Shown: positions 10,836-21,017, numbered from the stretch's first letter. The stretch: 64,000 nt of DNA from Pyropia yezoensis (GCA_009829735.1 CM020618.1:20507346-20571345); one strand, 5' to 3'. Notes: generated by a model from the letters alone, not told the origin. Numbers and translations are program-made.

Positions 10836-11700
10836 CTCCCCCCACCAGGAGCTCTCCCTCAGGGGCCGACACAGGGCCCCGCGCCAACGACCCCACCGCC
10901 GAACGAGCCTGGGGGCTGCATGTTGTATTTTTGCTTATTTTGCCCGGCACGTGAGCGGGGCGCGTCGGGCGCGTCGGGGGCTCCACAGCACGGCGACCGT
11001 GGGGCGTGGTGCTGACGTGTATCACTTCCTCACGGGACCACCCAGCAGGACGCCGAACGTGGTAGCGATACGTGCCACACAATTCGAAAAATCGGCCAGA
11101 CGTGTGACGAGTCGGTCATGATGGCGCGCGGTCAACATCCATGGCGGACGTGCCGACCGGCTCCGCCGCGAAGAACCCCGCCTCAACCAGGCGAGCGGCG
11201 CCAGCAATGTTGCCAGATTGCATTCCGAAACTTTCGAGAGGGTCTTCAATGTTTCGAGTTCGACCCCGTTCTGGCGCAATATGTCGTCCCACAAGCCGAA
11301 ACGAGCTGGTCATGTACAACTGCGATACCATCTCGGGGGGTCAAGATGGTATCGGAGTGCTACATGACCATCTTGTGTAGATCTCTGACGTATACGTGGC
11401 AAAGAATACTTGACGCAAGTACACCAACTCCTTTAACGTCCAAACCCGAATCGGGGGCCCGAATCAGGCCGAATCGAGAGCCGAACGGCGGCCCACAAGC
11501 GGGCGCTTCTCTCCCATTGGCCAACTGGACATTCGGAGGCCACGTGGATCCTCAAATGAAAGGTCCGAAAATATATGCGAGATGGTATCGAGTTCGTACG
11601 ACGTTGGTGGGAGCACTCTCAAGGGCTCTCGAGATTTCGTTCTTGAGCAATCCGCATCGCCTGGAGGTGTTCGCTTCCCTCCTCCACTTTGTGCACGTTG
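10836..11700. other. No recognisable gene; right flank of the duplicated segment
   Basis: Moderately GC-rich, no ORF with a recognisable domain. From about 11300 the base composition becomes more even. It contains the hairpin at 11307-11370, and GAGATGGTATCGAG recurs once more near 11580. Confidence 0.5.
11307..11370. repeat. 27-bp imperfect inverted repeat (hairpin)
   Basis: Arms 11307-11333 and 11344-11370 pair over 27 bp with three mismatches (TGGTCATGTA...CGATACCATCT) around a 10-base loop. A further copy of AGATGGTATCG lies near 11582. Confidence 0.75.
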
Positions 11701-12438
11701 AGAGCACCTCTATCTGTCCGCCAAATTCCGCCCCCGTTTGCCATTTTTCAAGGCGAATGCGGCTAAGCATCTCTACCACTTGACCGCAATGCGACATGTA
11801 GAAGTCCACATTTTATGTGAGGTGCTCACTAAGTTCATGCGGCTTCGCCTCTCCAACTCCTTGCAGCGCTGGCTCGCGGGCAGGCCGGCGCCCCCGCGGC
11901 CAACCGTTCCCGTGCTGGTTGTGCTGACCCACCTCCCACGTGACGCTCTGTACGAGGCGCCCGCCCTCCCCTCCTTCCGCCCTGGCGCTTCCTGTGGGTC
12001 TTCGTTTCCCCCCTCCCGCTCGCGAAGAAAAGAAGACAACTGGAGCCATGGGAAGCGAAACGAGCGGGCCAGGGCTAAAGTGACGGAAGAGAGACGAGTC
12101 AGTTTCCGTGCGGTAGAGGCGCTTTTAGCCGCTATGGGCGACCCGGCGCACAGCGCGGGGGGAGAGGACAACAGAATGCAGCAATCTCCAGGGAATGCCA
12201 GTGCACAGAGCCTCTGTCAAGCGCCGAGTGCTTTACACCTGTGGTGAACAGAGCCCGAATGGCCTTCGCTCATTGGCCAGACGATATACAGATAGAAATA
12301 GCGGCCGCCATTTCCATCGCCAAATCTCGCAAGAATGGCGATGCAGATGGCGAATGGGGGTGAGATTTGGCAGTTTGCTTGTCCGATAGACATGCCCGGC
12401 GCCAAATATATGGCGATTGGCGCACCGATAGAGGTGCT
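11701..12438 (+). mobile_element. Left 738-bp arm of a large foldback element (MITE-like)
   Basis: This segment is the reverse complement of 12729-13466; both arms are 738 bp. Apart from about 90 bp at the outer end, the arms differ at only a few positions by eye. Each arm begins and ends with related termini (AGCACCTCTATCGGT outside, AGCAYCTSTATCGGT inside), so each arm may itself be a complete MITE with its own inverted ends. Matching ORFs in both arms (for example the 132-aa frame 11773-12171 on minus) show no known domain. Confidence 0.85.
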
Positions 12439-12444
12439 GCTATT

Positions 12445-12559
12445 GTGCGTCGCGTAAAAAGTGGACGTGCACAGGTCGTGTAGTGTGGCTTTGATTGGTC
12501 CAGTGGCCGATACTTGACGTGATCACGACACGTGCACGTCCACTTTTTACGGGACGCAC
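12445..12559. mobile_element. Small foldback element in the palindrome spacer
   Basis: Arms 12445-12472 and 12532-12559 are 28-bp inverted repeats with one mismatch (GTGCGTC..CGTAAAAAGTGGACGTGCAC pattern); partial pairing extends inward to GTCGTG. At 115 bp with only about 60 bp between the arms it resembles a foldback MITE. The rest of the spacer (12560-12728) is GC-rich with no gene. Confidence 0.6.
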
Positions 12560-12728
12560 TATACTGCATCGGCGCTGCGGCCACTCGCCGGCGGCCTGTC
12601 GGTGGGGCGGGGAAACGTGGACGGGCTGCTGCCGCTGATGCTGTTGCCGCCACTGCCTGACTCCCTCTGACCACCAACAGGGAGGGCAACCTTGCCGCGG
12701 AGCCATAAAGTCGTGTTTGGGCAATCAG

Positions 12729-13466
12729 AGCATCTGTATCGGTGCGCCAATCGCCATATATTTGGCGCCGGGCATGTCTATCGGACAAGCAAACTGCCAA
12801 ATCTCACCCCCATTCGCCATCTGCATCGCCATTCTTGCGAGATTTGGCGATGGAAATGGCGGCCGCTATTTCTATCTGTATATCGTCTGGCCAATGAGCG
12901 AAGGCCATTCGGGCTCTGTTCACCACAGGTGTAAAGCACTCGGCGCTTGACAGAGGCTCTGTGCACTGGCATTCCCTGGAGATTGCTGCATTCTGTTGTC
13001 CTCTCCCCCCGCGCTGTCCGCCGGGTCGCCCATAGCGGCTAAAAGCGCCTCTACCGCACGGAAACTGACTCGTCTCTCTTCCGTCACTTTAGCGCTGGCC
13101 CGCTCGTTTCGCTTCCCATGGCTCCAGTTGTCTTCTTTTCTTCGCGAGCGGGAGGGGGGAAACGAAGACCCACAGGAAGCGCCAGGGCGGAAGGAGGGGA
13201 GGGCGGGCGCCTCGTACAGAGCGTCACGTGGGAGGTGGGTCAGCACAACCAGCACGGGAACGGTTGGCCGCGGGGGCGCCGGCCTGCCCGCGAGCCAGCG
13301 CTGCAAGGAGTTGGAGAGGCGAAGCCGCATGAACTTAGTGAGCACCTCACATAAAATGTGGACTTCTACATATCGCATTGTGGTCAATCGATAGAGATGC
13401 TTTGCCGCATTCGCCATAAAGATTGGCGAATGGGGGCGGAATTTGGCGGACCGATAGAGGTGCTCT
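12729..13466 (-). mobile_element. Right 738-bp arm of the foldback element
   Basis: Inverted partner of 11701-12438. The outer end reads ...CCGATAGAGGTGCT followed by CTAA; the inner end starts AGCATCTGTATCGGTGCGCC. The left flank reads TTGA and the right TAAG, so no exact target duplication is evident. No transposase is encoded; mobilisation would have to be in trans. Confidence 0.85.
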
Positions 13467-13643
13467 AAGGGGGGTTCATATATTCGCCGACGCGACACTG
13501 GTGTTTGCGGTGCAGTGTCCGTGACAGTGCCGGTCCAAAGAGTGGGGGCCTGTTTGGACCAGTAATCTGCAGTTCCAAGCGACTTCCACTGCGCCGGTGT
13601 AGTTGCTTCGCATCGCTGGCGGGATGTCGAGCGCACCGCCTGT

Positions 13644-14933
13644 GTGCCTGATTCCTTAGGCGACTGCCCGACCGTGCGCAGCGCCTGCACACCCGAGCCA
13701 CGCGTCAGGTGGACGGCGTCGTGCACTTTGACGGCACTTGTGGGCCTCGAGGTAGGCGGCTTCGTGCCTCGCCTGCGCTTAGACGCGCGCGGATTGTCTG
13801 GTGTATCGGCCTCTATTTTGCTTCTTTTGTGTGCTCGACAGGTGCTTCGGACTCTCCTGGAGAATCGGTACCTTTACATGCGCCGTGGTAGTGTGCCCAA
13901 GAGCCGTCATTGGGGTTGGCACACGATTGATGAGCTTCCCGAGAGCCGATGGCGGGTTTTTATGAGAATGAGCCGCTCGACGTATGCACAACTGTCTGAG
14001 CACTTGGCTGCCCAGGACAACGTGGCCCTGCCTCGTCGCCGGCGTCGCCCTGCCATCCCCCAAGACGTGCAACAGAAGGTTCCTCTCTTCAGGCTTGGGC
14101 ATGACGGCAACGGTGCATGTGAGTTATTTTTCGCCACCTTCGCATGGGTCGAGGTTGTATGTGCATTTTGCTCGGTTTTATTTCCGACTTTTGTTTACCT
14201 TTTTTTGTACAGTGGTCGTGTGTGTGGCAAACATGTTCGGTATGAGCCCTGGGTCTGTCGTCAAGGTCACCAGCAGGTTTATTCGACGCGTGGGGCGCCT
14301 GGCGGAGGCGCACATTGTCTGGCCTGACCCTCAGAAGCGGGAGGAGCTGGCCAGCTACGCATGCGTCGGGTCAGGAGATGGTACAACCACACCTCTGGCA
14401 TATGCGCCGAGCTATCAGCCATGGACCTTTTGGGACCGCCACGACAACTACAGCATGCACCTGCTGGTAGCGACCGACCACCAGCGCAACATCATATCCG
14501 CGACGCTAGGCTTCACGGGGGCGGCTGGCGACGCGCTGATGCAGCGACACTCGGAGTGGGAGCGCCAGCCGCAGCTACATTCTTCCCATCTGGAGCACCT
14601 CCTCGGCGACAAAAGCATGCATCGTACGGCCCACGTGGTTCGTCCCTACAAGGGGGAAGCTGCCAAGACGACAGAGGATGTCAATTTCAAAATTCAGTTG
14701 GCTCGGCTTCGCGTGATCGCCGAGCACCTGATTGGCTTGCTGAAGGGGCGGTGGGAGAGTCTGCGGAAGCTGAGACTCAGATCGCTGGTGAGAACGACCT
14801 GAGAACGATGGCTTGGATAGTCGCATGCTGCGTGCTCCACAATACCTGCAATGCTGACGGGGATGCCGACGAAGAGGTGGCCCGAGGCCTCCCCGGAGCA
14901 GGAGGACGAACTGGCAGCTGCACTGGGGGCTGA
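13644..14933 (+). CDS. Harbinger-type DDE transposase with one intron and a likely frame break
   Basis: A second transposase lineage, of the DDE_Tnp_4 type. Exon 1 carries the N-terminal region (LENRYLYMRRGSV; STYAQLSEHL). A clear 94-bp intron at 14119-14212 (GTGAGT...TTTGTACAG) joins it, in phase, to ANMFGMSPGSVVKVTSRFI, a helix-turn-helix-like block. The catalytic core follows: GDGTTTPLAY (first Asp), LGFTGAAGDALM (second Asp) and RVIAEHLIGLLKGRW (Glu). The frame then stops at 14802, but the next frame continues with the expected ENDLRTMAWIVACCVLHNTC, so one base seems missing near 14785. The true start is unsure: 13644 opens the frame, but CTCGACAG at 13841 could be an upstream splice acceptor. 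It converges on the broken ORF1-like gene at 15335-16740. Confidence 0.75.
14119..14212 (+). other. Spliceosomal intron in the transposase gene
   Basis: The donor GTGAGT at 14119, a T-rich tract ending TTTTTTTGTACAG and the acceptor AG at 14211-14212 bound a 94-bp AT-richer insert. Removing it restores the reading frame exactly between two halves of a conserved transposase region. Confidence 0.85.
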
Positions 14934-14959
14934 GGCGTCGCGCGAGCGTGTCTTTCCTT

Positions 14960-15430
14960 GTTTTAACCTGCCGCGGGCCCCATTCAGCCACCACCAACTC
15001 CCCACAGAACCTCCCCCGCACCCCCCTGTAGCTCCCTCCCCCGCCGCTGCGGCCCTCCCAAAAACCTCTCTTGCCCCCCACCTCAACCACCTTCTCCACC
15101 CTGCTCAGCCTGTCGCCATCCCCTCCCCAACAAACCCCCTCCCCCCCATGCCATTCCCCCCCTTCAAGAGCGAGCCCTCCCCCCTCCCCCTCCCCACTCA
15201 CTCACTCACTCCCCCCAGCCGACCGTTTAGGCGCCCCCCCCCCCCCCCAGCCACCGCCCCCCCCCCCCCTCCCCCAGCTCCCCACCCCGGCGGCTCCTCG
15301 TGCTCCTCTCGTGCACGTTCAACCGCTCCCCTATTCACCCTGACGTCAAGCGCCCCTCCTCCCGCCCCAGTCCCCGCCCCTTCCGCTGACCCCCCCCCCC
15401 CCCCGCCGCCCCCCCCCCCCCGCCAAGGGC
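14960..15430. repeat. C-rich low-complexity tract between convergent genes
   Basis: Dense CCCCTCCCC/CCACCCC sequence with C runs up to about 12. It lies between the transposase end and the 3' part of the minus-strand ORF1-like gene, overlapping the Gly-rich tail of the latter. Frames in it are compositional artefacts. Confidence 0.7.
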
Positions 15431-16740
15431 GCAGATGCGATCCAGGAGGTCGTCCGATGGGTAAGCAGTGTTGAGGCGCTCAAGGATATCCAGCGCCTTG
15501 AGCTTGGCTGGGCTCCGTGCCTGCTCGAGCACAGTCGCGACGTGCTGCTCGTCAACCCGCATACTCCGCAGGGCTACGGCGCCTTCGCGGTCCTCCCGCC
15601 GCTCGTTGAGCTCAAAATGCCGGTCAGCCTGGCGCTCTGCTACCTCTGCCTGCAAGTGCGCGGATTGCAGTGCGAAGCTGGCCTCGTTCTGCTTGGCCGC
15701 GTTCGACGCCTCCACCGCGCCTCACATGAACTCGACCACCTCATTTCCCCCAAGCGCAGCCAACGCCTCCTTGTCAGTCGCCGACAGCCTGCGGGTGCGT
15801 CCACTGGCCCCCCCCGGCTTGGAAGGTGTAGAGAGCGCGGGCATAGGAGCGCCCTCGGGGTGCTCGCCCATCCCGACGGCACCCGTGGTTGCGGGCGCCG
15901 AGGCAACCAATCGGCGTGGTGTCAAACCGGGAGGTAGCACGCCCTGGTCAGCGGCTGGGCGTGCGGCTGGAGATGGAGGTGGGTGGCGGGGGCTACCTTG
16001 CGACAGCCCCTCCTCAGAACAAGTTGACCGGCTCAACTTGGATCCATTCGACACGACACGTACGCCGCCGTCACTGTCAGCAGATGCAGACCGTCGAGGG
16101 CTAGGGGACGACGGAGCTGGGGGGCCCGGGGGTGTCCGGCTTGGGGTGAGCGGTGTATCCGACCGCGATGGAGGACCAGGGTGCCGTGAAGCTGGCGCGT
16201 GCGGAGCGGCACGGGGAAGCGGGGCGCCATGCAGCGGAGAGCTGGCACGTGGCCCTGGAGCTGCACGTGGTTATCGTGCACCCGAAGGCGACGGAGTGGG
16301 CGCTCGCGGAAGGTGTGAGGCGTCAGGCCGACGACGTGGTGTAGCGGCGGACCCCACAGTGAGGGCCTCCGACCACATTGTCTTGCAGGTGTGCCCCATC
16401 ACACCGTTCGCCATGCGCGGAAGGGACTGCATCTGGTCCCAGGTCATCCGCCACGACGAGGCCAGCACCTCGTCCAGGTTCTCGCGCCTCACCTGGAGCT
16501 CCGCTTCGCCCATCCCCGTCGGCTTGTGTGCGCGCTTGTCCACGTGTGCCTTGATGGACTCCGAGAAGCGTTTCAAAGCGAGCGGCTTGATGGAACCCCA
16601 CTGCCTCGTCAGCTGCGAGCTCGCGCTGATCCACGTGGCAGCATTGCCCAAGGCGAGTTAAAGGACGGCGCCAGGCATGGCATTCTTGAACTTTACAAAG
16701 TCGACCCATAACTCCATAACAGTGAGACGCACTTCCACTC
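15335..16740 (-). pseudogene. Harbinger ORF1-like gene with three in-frame stops
   Basis: One minus-strand frame runs from about 16740 to 15335, broken only by TAA near 16661, TAA at 16271-16273 and TGA at 15722-15724. In order it encodes VRLTVMELWVDFVKFKNAM, a helical block (LTRQWGSIKPLALKRFSES ... WDQMQSLPRMANGVMGHTC), a Ser/Pro-rich linker, and a coiled-coil-like C-terminal part (EAELQVRRENL; HLQAEVAERQADRHFELNE; RSPAKLKALDILERL). I recognise no catalytic motif. Position and convergence with the transposase make it the likely ORF1 partner, but no intact Myb domain is visible. An upstream exon may exist: 16323-17192 has an overlapping open frame with a GTGAGT near 16788. A mutated pseudogene fits better than programmed read-through. 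Confidence 0.5.
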
Positions 16741-18215
16741 TGAAGACGCCACCAGGATGCTTTGGGTTCTTGGGGGGGGTAACTCACAGGGGTCACTTCC
16801 CTGACCACCGCGCGCCCGACTACCCCGCGCCCGACCACCTCGCGCCCGACCATCCCGCCGTTCCTCGCCTGTGTGGGAAGAGGTGTCCCTGCGACGGCGG
16901 CGTTGACTAGCTGCTCTGCGTTGAGAGGCTCAGCAGGTCGGGCGGACTCCCCTACCTCCAGAAGTGTGGGTGTAGGCGCGGGGCTGGGGCTGCTGGCAAC
17001 GGATGGACGGGCCTCAGGGTCGTCCGCACGGTAGACTGTGGCCTCTCCGGAGGGCCGGCCACCATCGTCAGCGGCTGTCGGTGCGGACGCACCATCCTGA
17101 CCTGTGCTGATGTCATACATAGCCTTCTCAAGCGCAGGCACAGGCACAAGACGATACAAACCAAATGACCATGAGCAGAAGGAACAAGGCAATCAGGAGG
17201 AGCACTGGCAGGACAGAGCAAGTTAGACTTGTGGCAAAAAAAAACGATACCACGAGGACAAGAGCACGGCTCAAACCCGTGCCCACATTCTGAACGCGTG
17301 GAAGCCGCAGGGTCCGAGAAAAGAAACGAATGTGCTCACTGTCAACGGGTGGCTGGTGGTAGGGAGTAGGGACGGGTAATGAGAATGGGTGGGTATAGCA
17401 CCAATGCTCCGCGCATGTGGCGCTTCAAGCGGTCGCGCAGATGAGGGTGCACGGTAGGCGGGGAGGAGGAGGTCCGCGACGCCCAGATGCGGCGCACGTG
17501 TAGGGACCCTCTGGGCCCTCCACGTCGGGGGACCTCGCAGAGATCGCGTCGTACCCCTGTGCCCACCTTCCTAGTGAGGAGGACTGGGCCGATTTGGCCC
17601 CTTGGGATTTTACTGGCTTCCGATTGGTCCCCTCCTATGGAGATGGGACCGGCTCGCCATTGGTTCTGGAGCCCATGTTGGGATTTCTAGTGTAAGGGGA
17701 ATTTCCCCTGACCGGAATTGGCCATTGGTCAATATTCCGGGATGGGATGCATTTCGGGTTTGGATTTTGATTGTGTATTTTGCGTGATTGTGAGATTGGG
17801 GAGATCTTGAGTGTTGGCACTGATGTCCGGCGGGGCTCCTCTTCCCCGTATCTTGGAGGTTCCTGCCCCGCTGGCAGAGATGATCCGTGGGGGAGGGGGC
17901 CCTCCGGACATGTTGGAGGGTTTTGATTGGCCCGCACGTGGCCCGGTGTGGAGGGTTGCTGGGTGCGGGTGAGAGAGAATAGGAGTGTGCGTGGGGGTGC
18001 GCGTTGCTTCCCCCTTCGAAAAAAAAAAACTTTCCTGTGCTTGAACACTGTCGTCCTGGTCGCGGATCCCCGCGTGAACCAGCCAGGCGGTCGGCGTTTC
18101 GGTATCTCTCCTGTCTCCCCGCGTTCTTGGTGGGTTGTTTCTCTGTGTGTTCTGGGTGCTACGCGCCTAAGGTACGTAAAATCACTACAGCACGTACATA
18201 TATGCTCGTCGGGTC
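16741..18215. other. No firm gene; AT-richer stretch with CCAAT-like motifs
   Basis: 16741-17200 may hold 5' exons of the minus-strand ORF1-like gene (Ser/Pro/Ala-rich). 17590-17780 is AT-richer, has three ATTGG (inverted CCAAT) motifs and a 15-bp palindrome AGGGGAATTTCCCCT at 17695-17709; this could be promoter or old LTR sequence. An 11-A tract near 18020 is followed by CTTTCC, like the tracts next to the Harbinger genes. Confidence 0.35.
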
Positions 18216-18683
18216 TGTGGCAGAACTGGCCCCACGCAGGGGGGCCGGGCGCGCCATACTGGGGCGGGAGACGACTGGTCTGACCCGTTTCTGCCTTTGC
18301 TTTTGATCCCGAATTTCCATAAGTCAGGAATACTTTGCTTGATAGTAAAACCACCATGGATTAGAGGGTTTTCTGCATTCTATCGTCTTGAATTTTCGTG
18401 TGGCCCGGTGGGCAGGTGCTGGGGTGGGAGATTCTGAGTAGCGAGATTCTGAGTGGACCCCGGAGGGATAAGGGGAGGGAGCGGGGCTTGTCCTCGCTTC
18501 CCCGTCCCGACCAAGAAACTGTGTGGCCCACACACCATCATCTTGTTTACTGGTGGGGGGATTGCCCCACAACAGGGATAGCGTGTATGCGACTTGCACT
18601 TCTTCCGGTTCCCCCGACACGGGAGGCAGCCCTTGTGCACCGCTCCAACTTGAATGCTGCGTGCGTGAGTGGTTTCTGCCACA
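18216..18683 (+). mobile_element. Solo LTR of a Ty3-type element, with target duplication
   Basis: 468 bp starting TGTGGCA and ending TGCCACA, flanked on both sides by GGGTC (18211-18215 and 18684-18688), a 5-bp target duplication. It is a diverged, inverted relative of the 469-bp LTR at 54605-55073: both contain TCTTGAATTTTCGTGTGGCC, GGTGGGAGATTCTGAGT and CCCCGACACGGGAGGCAGCC. No internal element sequence is next to it, so it probably arose by recombination between two LTRs. Confidence 0.88.
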
Positions 18684-18688
18684 GGGTC

Positions 18689-19695
18689 GGTCGGACGCAG
18701 CAGCACGCCAAGCGCTGTGCGGCGGGGTGAGCCACTCGGTGCCAACGCCCCCCGCCTGACGCGTATCTGCTTGATGGGCTTGTCGGGGGGGGGTTTGTGG
18801 CGGCAACAATGCGAGCGCATTCCATACAGCCAGACCGCCTGGTGGGTCACGCCCCTGTGGACCCACAGCTGTGGAGGGGCACGCACATCCAGCATACCGC
18901 TGTGAGGGTGAACGTACATCCAGTTCACGGCGGTGGGGCGCCACACGCATCCAGTCCACGGCTGTGGGGCGCTCCCGCTTCCAGTGAACAGTCTCTGCCC
19001 AATCGCGATACGCTTCTCAGAGAGGAGGGAGTGTCGTTGCGTGGCCGGTGGAGCTGTCAGCGGCTCGGGGGGCTACGTAAACCACTTCTCACCTATTGCG
19101 CCAATCACAGTACGCCCCGGTGGACGCACCACTTGAAATGGAATGACTCGTAAATGAGGGACCATCCAGATGCTTCTGTGGGCTCCCACCGCTGCGACGT
19201 CGCCCTGCGGGACTCCGTGGATGGTCTGTTTGTGGACCGGCAGTGCCGACCCCCGCGAGCACTGTCGTGACAGTCAATTTGTGAACCAGCCTAGTGTTGG
19301 CGATAGGTGGCGGCAGCAGTCTGTTTGTGGACCGGCAGTGCCGACCCCCGCGAGCACTGTCGTGACAGTCAATTTGTGAACCAGCCTAGTGTTGGCGATA
19401 GGTGGCGGCAGCAGTGGCGTCGGCCGCGGCGGCGCGTCTTGCGGGGCTCCCATCAGCGGTGAATGGCGGCGGCCAGCCAACGGCGGGCGGGGCGTCAAGC
19501 GCGCAACCGCCGACCCACCGTTAGCCGAGTATGGCGCCTTTACGGCCGCTGCAATACTGCAGCCACGGCCGCCGCCTGTGAGCTCCCTCCCATTCCCCCT
19601 TGATGTACACCCTCATCCGCACACCCTCCTCCAGACCTCGCCTCCGTATTTCCTCCCCCTACGTGCCCACCCGTGACGGCATCGCCGCGTTGTCT
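18689..19695. other. No recognisable gene
   Basis: Mixed GC-rich sequence without a recognisable ORF. It contains a local pair of similar segments (AGCATACCGCTGTGAGG and following, near 18890-18970) and the 95-bp tandem duplication at 19224-19415. Confidence 0.5.
19224..19415. repeat. 95-bp tandem duplication
   Basis: Two perfect or near-perfect copies with a 95-bp period, starting GTCTGTTTGTGGACCGG at 19224 and 19319 and ending GGTGGCGGCAGCAGT. Each includes CACTGTCGTGACAGT, a local palindrome. Confidence 0.9.
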
Positions 19696-20663
19696 CTATG
19701 AGTTCGTGGCGCCCATCCCCCCCGCGCCTGAGTCACCCGAAGAACCACGGTGCCCCCTACAACGAAGAAGCCTCTTAATCGGTGGAACCGAGCGTGCGTG
19801 GGGTCGAAGGACAAAGGTACCAAACAGCGACTCGGCACCAACAGCAAAGGTTGACATGGTCGTGCCATACCCTTTTTTCATAGAGTCCATGTCGACCACC
19901 ATTGCGCTGTCGATTGAAAGCGACGGTTTGCAAGTCGTCAAGTCCGGCGATACAGGAGCCGTAGCACGAACAACAAAGCCTTGTGCCATCCGCGGCTTCC
20001 AAGAATCCCACAGCTTCGAACCAAATGTCTTGCTCAGCGAGAAGCAGGAGGCGGCTATATCGCCCTTGACAAAGAGCCTCGCCCCGCTCTTGATCTCGAC
20101 AAGAACCATCACCAGCTCTCCGTTGCGCGGACCGCCCAATATACCTTGCACGCAGCGGATGAACTTCACGCCATCTAGACCTGTAAAGTTGGACTGTAAC
20201 GGCCGACACACATGATCGAGCAGCACCTCCTCGGCACTCTCCAGTAGCTTTGGAATATCATAACAGTGCGTAACGCCGCGTCGCGGGGCTCCCGCGTCCA
20301 GTAGCGCCCGAGAGAGCCACCGGGCACTTGCTGTCATACGGTCAGGTACACGGAACAGCTTCCTGATGGTGTATTTGCCATACGGAACGCGCCTCACGCC
20401 CTTAAGCACCGCCTCGTGCCGCAACATCAACTTCCGAGCGCGCCTCAACAGCACATCTGTCAAAAGGAAAAGGGTTTCCCAGGAAACAGGAACGTGGCTG
20501 ACAAGAAGGGCGCGACGTGGCTCCCAGCATGCGGCGTATGTTCCGCCGTCATCTTGAGAGATGACGTGAGTAGTGGCCACGACGGCATCCTGGCTGCTCG
20601 CGACGTTGACGTGGTATCCAATAACGTGGTGCTTGCCGCCGACAGCATCGGGGACGTTGAGCT
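19696..20663 (-). CDS. Unrecognised protein, probably a 3' exon of a spliced gene
   Basis: The frame is open on minus from about 20663 to the stop at 19696 (roughly 320 residues). There is no ATG at the 5' end: the first start-like codon at 20580 is GTG, and convincing coding sequence (VPDAVGGKHHVIGYHVNV) continues upstream to a TAA at 20665-20667. Just there the minus strand reads a pyrimidine-rich tract ending TTTTTAAG, a plausible splice acceptor, so an exon is probably missing upstream. The middle part is a balanced globular sequence (PYGKYTIRKLFRVPDRM; LLESAEEVLLDHVC; GELVMVLVEIKSGARLFVKG) unlike the low-complexity ORFs around it. The VEIKSG block resembles the E-x-K strand of PD-(D/E)XK nucleases, but this is too weak for a call. 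Function unknown. Confidence 0.5.
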
Positions 20664-20697
20664 CTTAAAAAGAAGCCAGGAAGAACGACAAAATGAT

Positions 20698-20776
20698 AGC
20701 GTGTCTATCGGTAGAGCCAAAATCCGTACCCATTCAGCCAATTTTTTTTTGCGATAGCTCCGAGCATGTCTATCGG
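20698..20776 (+). repeat. Two CTATCGG terminal-repeat-like motifs
   Basis: AGCGTGTCTATCGG at 20698-20711 and GAGCATGTCTATCGG at 20762-20776 match the termini and subterminal motifs of the foldback at 11.7-13.5 kb. The second lies about 240 bp before the transposase relic and could be its left terminal inverted repeat. I found no matching right end before the LTR element. Confidence 0.45.
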
Positions 20777-21017
20777 TCCTGAGTCATATTGTCTTCTTCA
20801 GCAGAGTTGCGTGGCGCAATGTGAACAAATTATGGTAGAACACTTCTTCATTTGATAATTCCGACAGGGTTGAAGAACGGCTAGGTAACTCACTCGATCG
20901 TGCCTCGTTCCCAACCTCCCTGCCAGTTTCCGATTGCGTGACCCACCACACACCCCTTGACCTTCCCCTCCCCCTCCCCTTCTCTTTCTCCAATGGGACG
21001 AGCTGTTCGCCGACCTG

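Noticed and set aside
11773..12171. 132-aa ORF repeated in both foldback arms as a conserved gene
   Set aside because: It is duplicated only because the arms are inverted copies; no domain, and the sequence is biased Ser/Arg/Ala.
15722..15724. TGA as a selenocysteine codon
   Set aside because: Two TAA stops break the same frame upstream and no selenoprotein family is involved; a pseudogene is simpler.
15468..16661. 397-aa plus-strand ORF
   Set aside because: Antisense shadow of the ORF1-like gene on minus; composition Ser/Arg/Ala with no domain, while the minus frame has coiled-coil and conserved-looking blocks.
18324..18959. 211-aa and 188-aa minus-strand ORFs as a host gene
   Set aside because: They read across the solo LTR and its flank; the LTR boundaries and target duplication explain the sequence.
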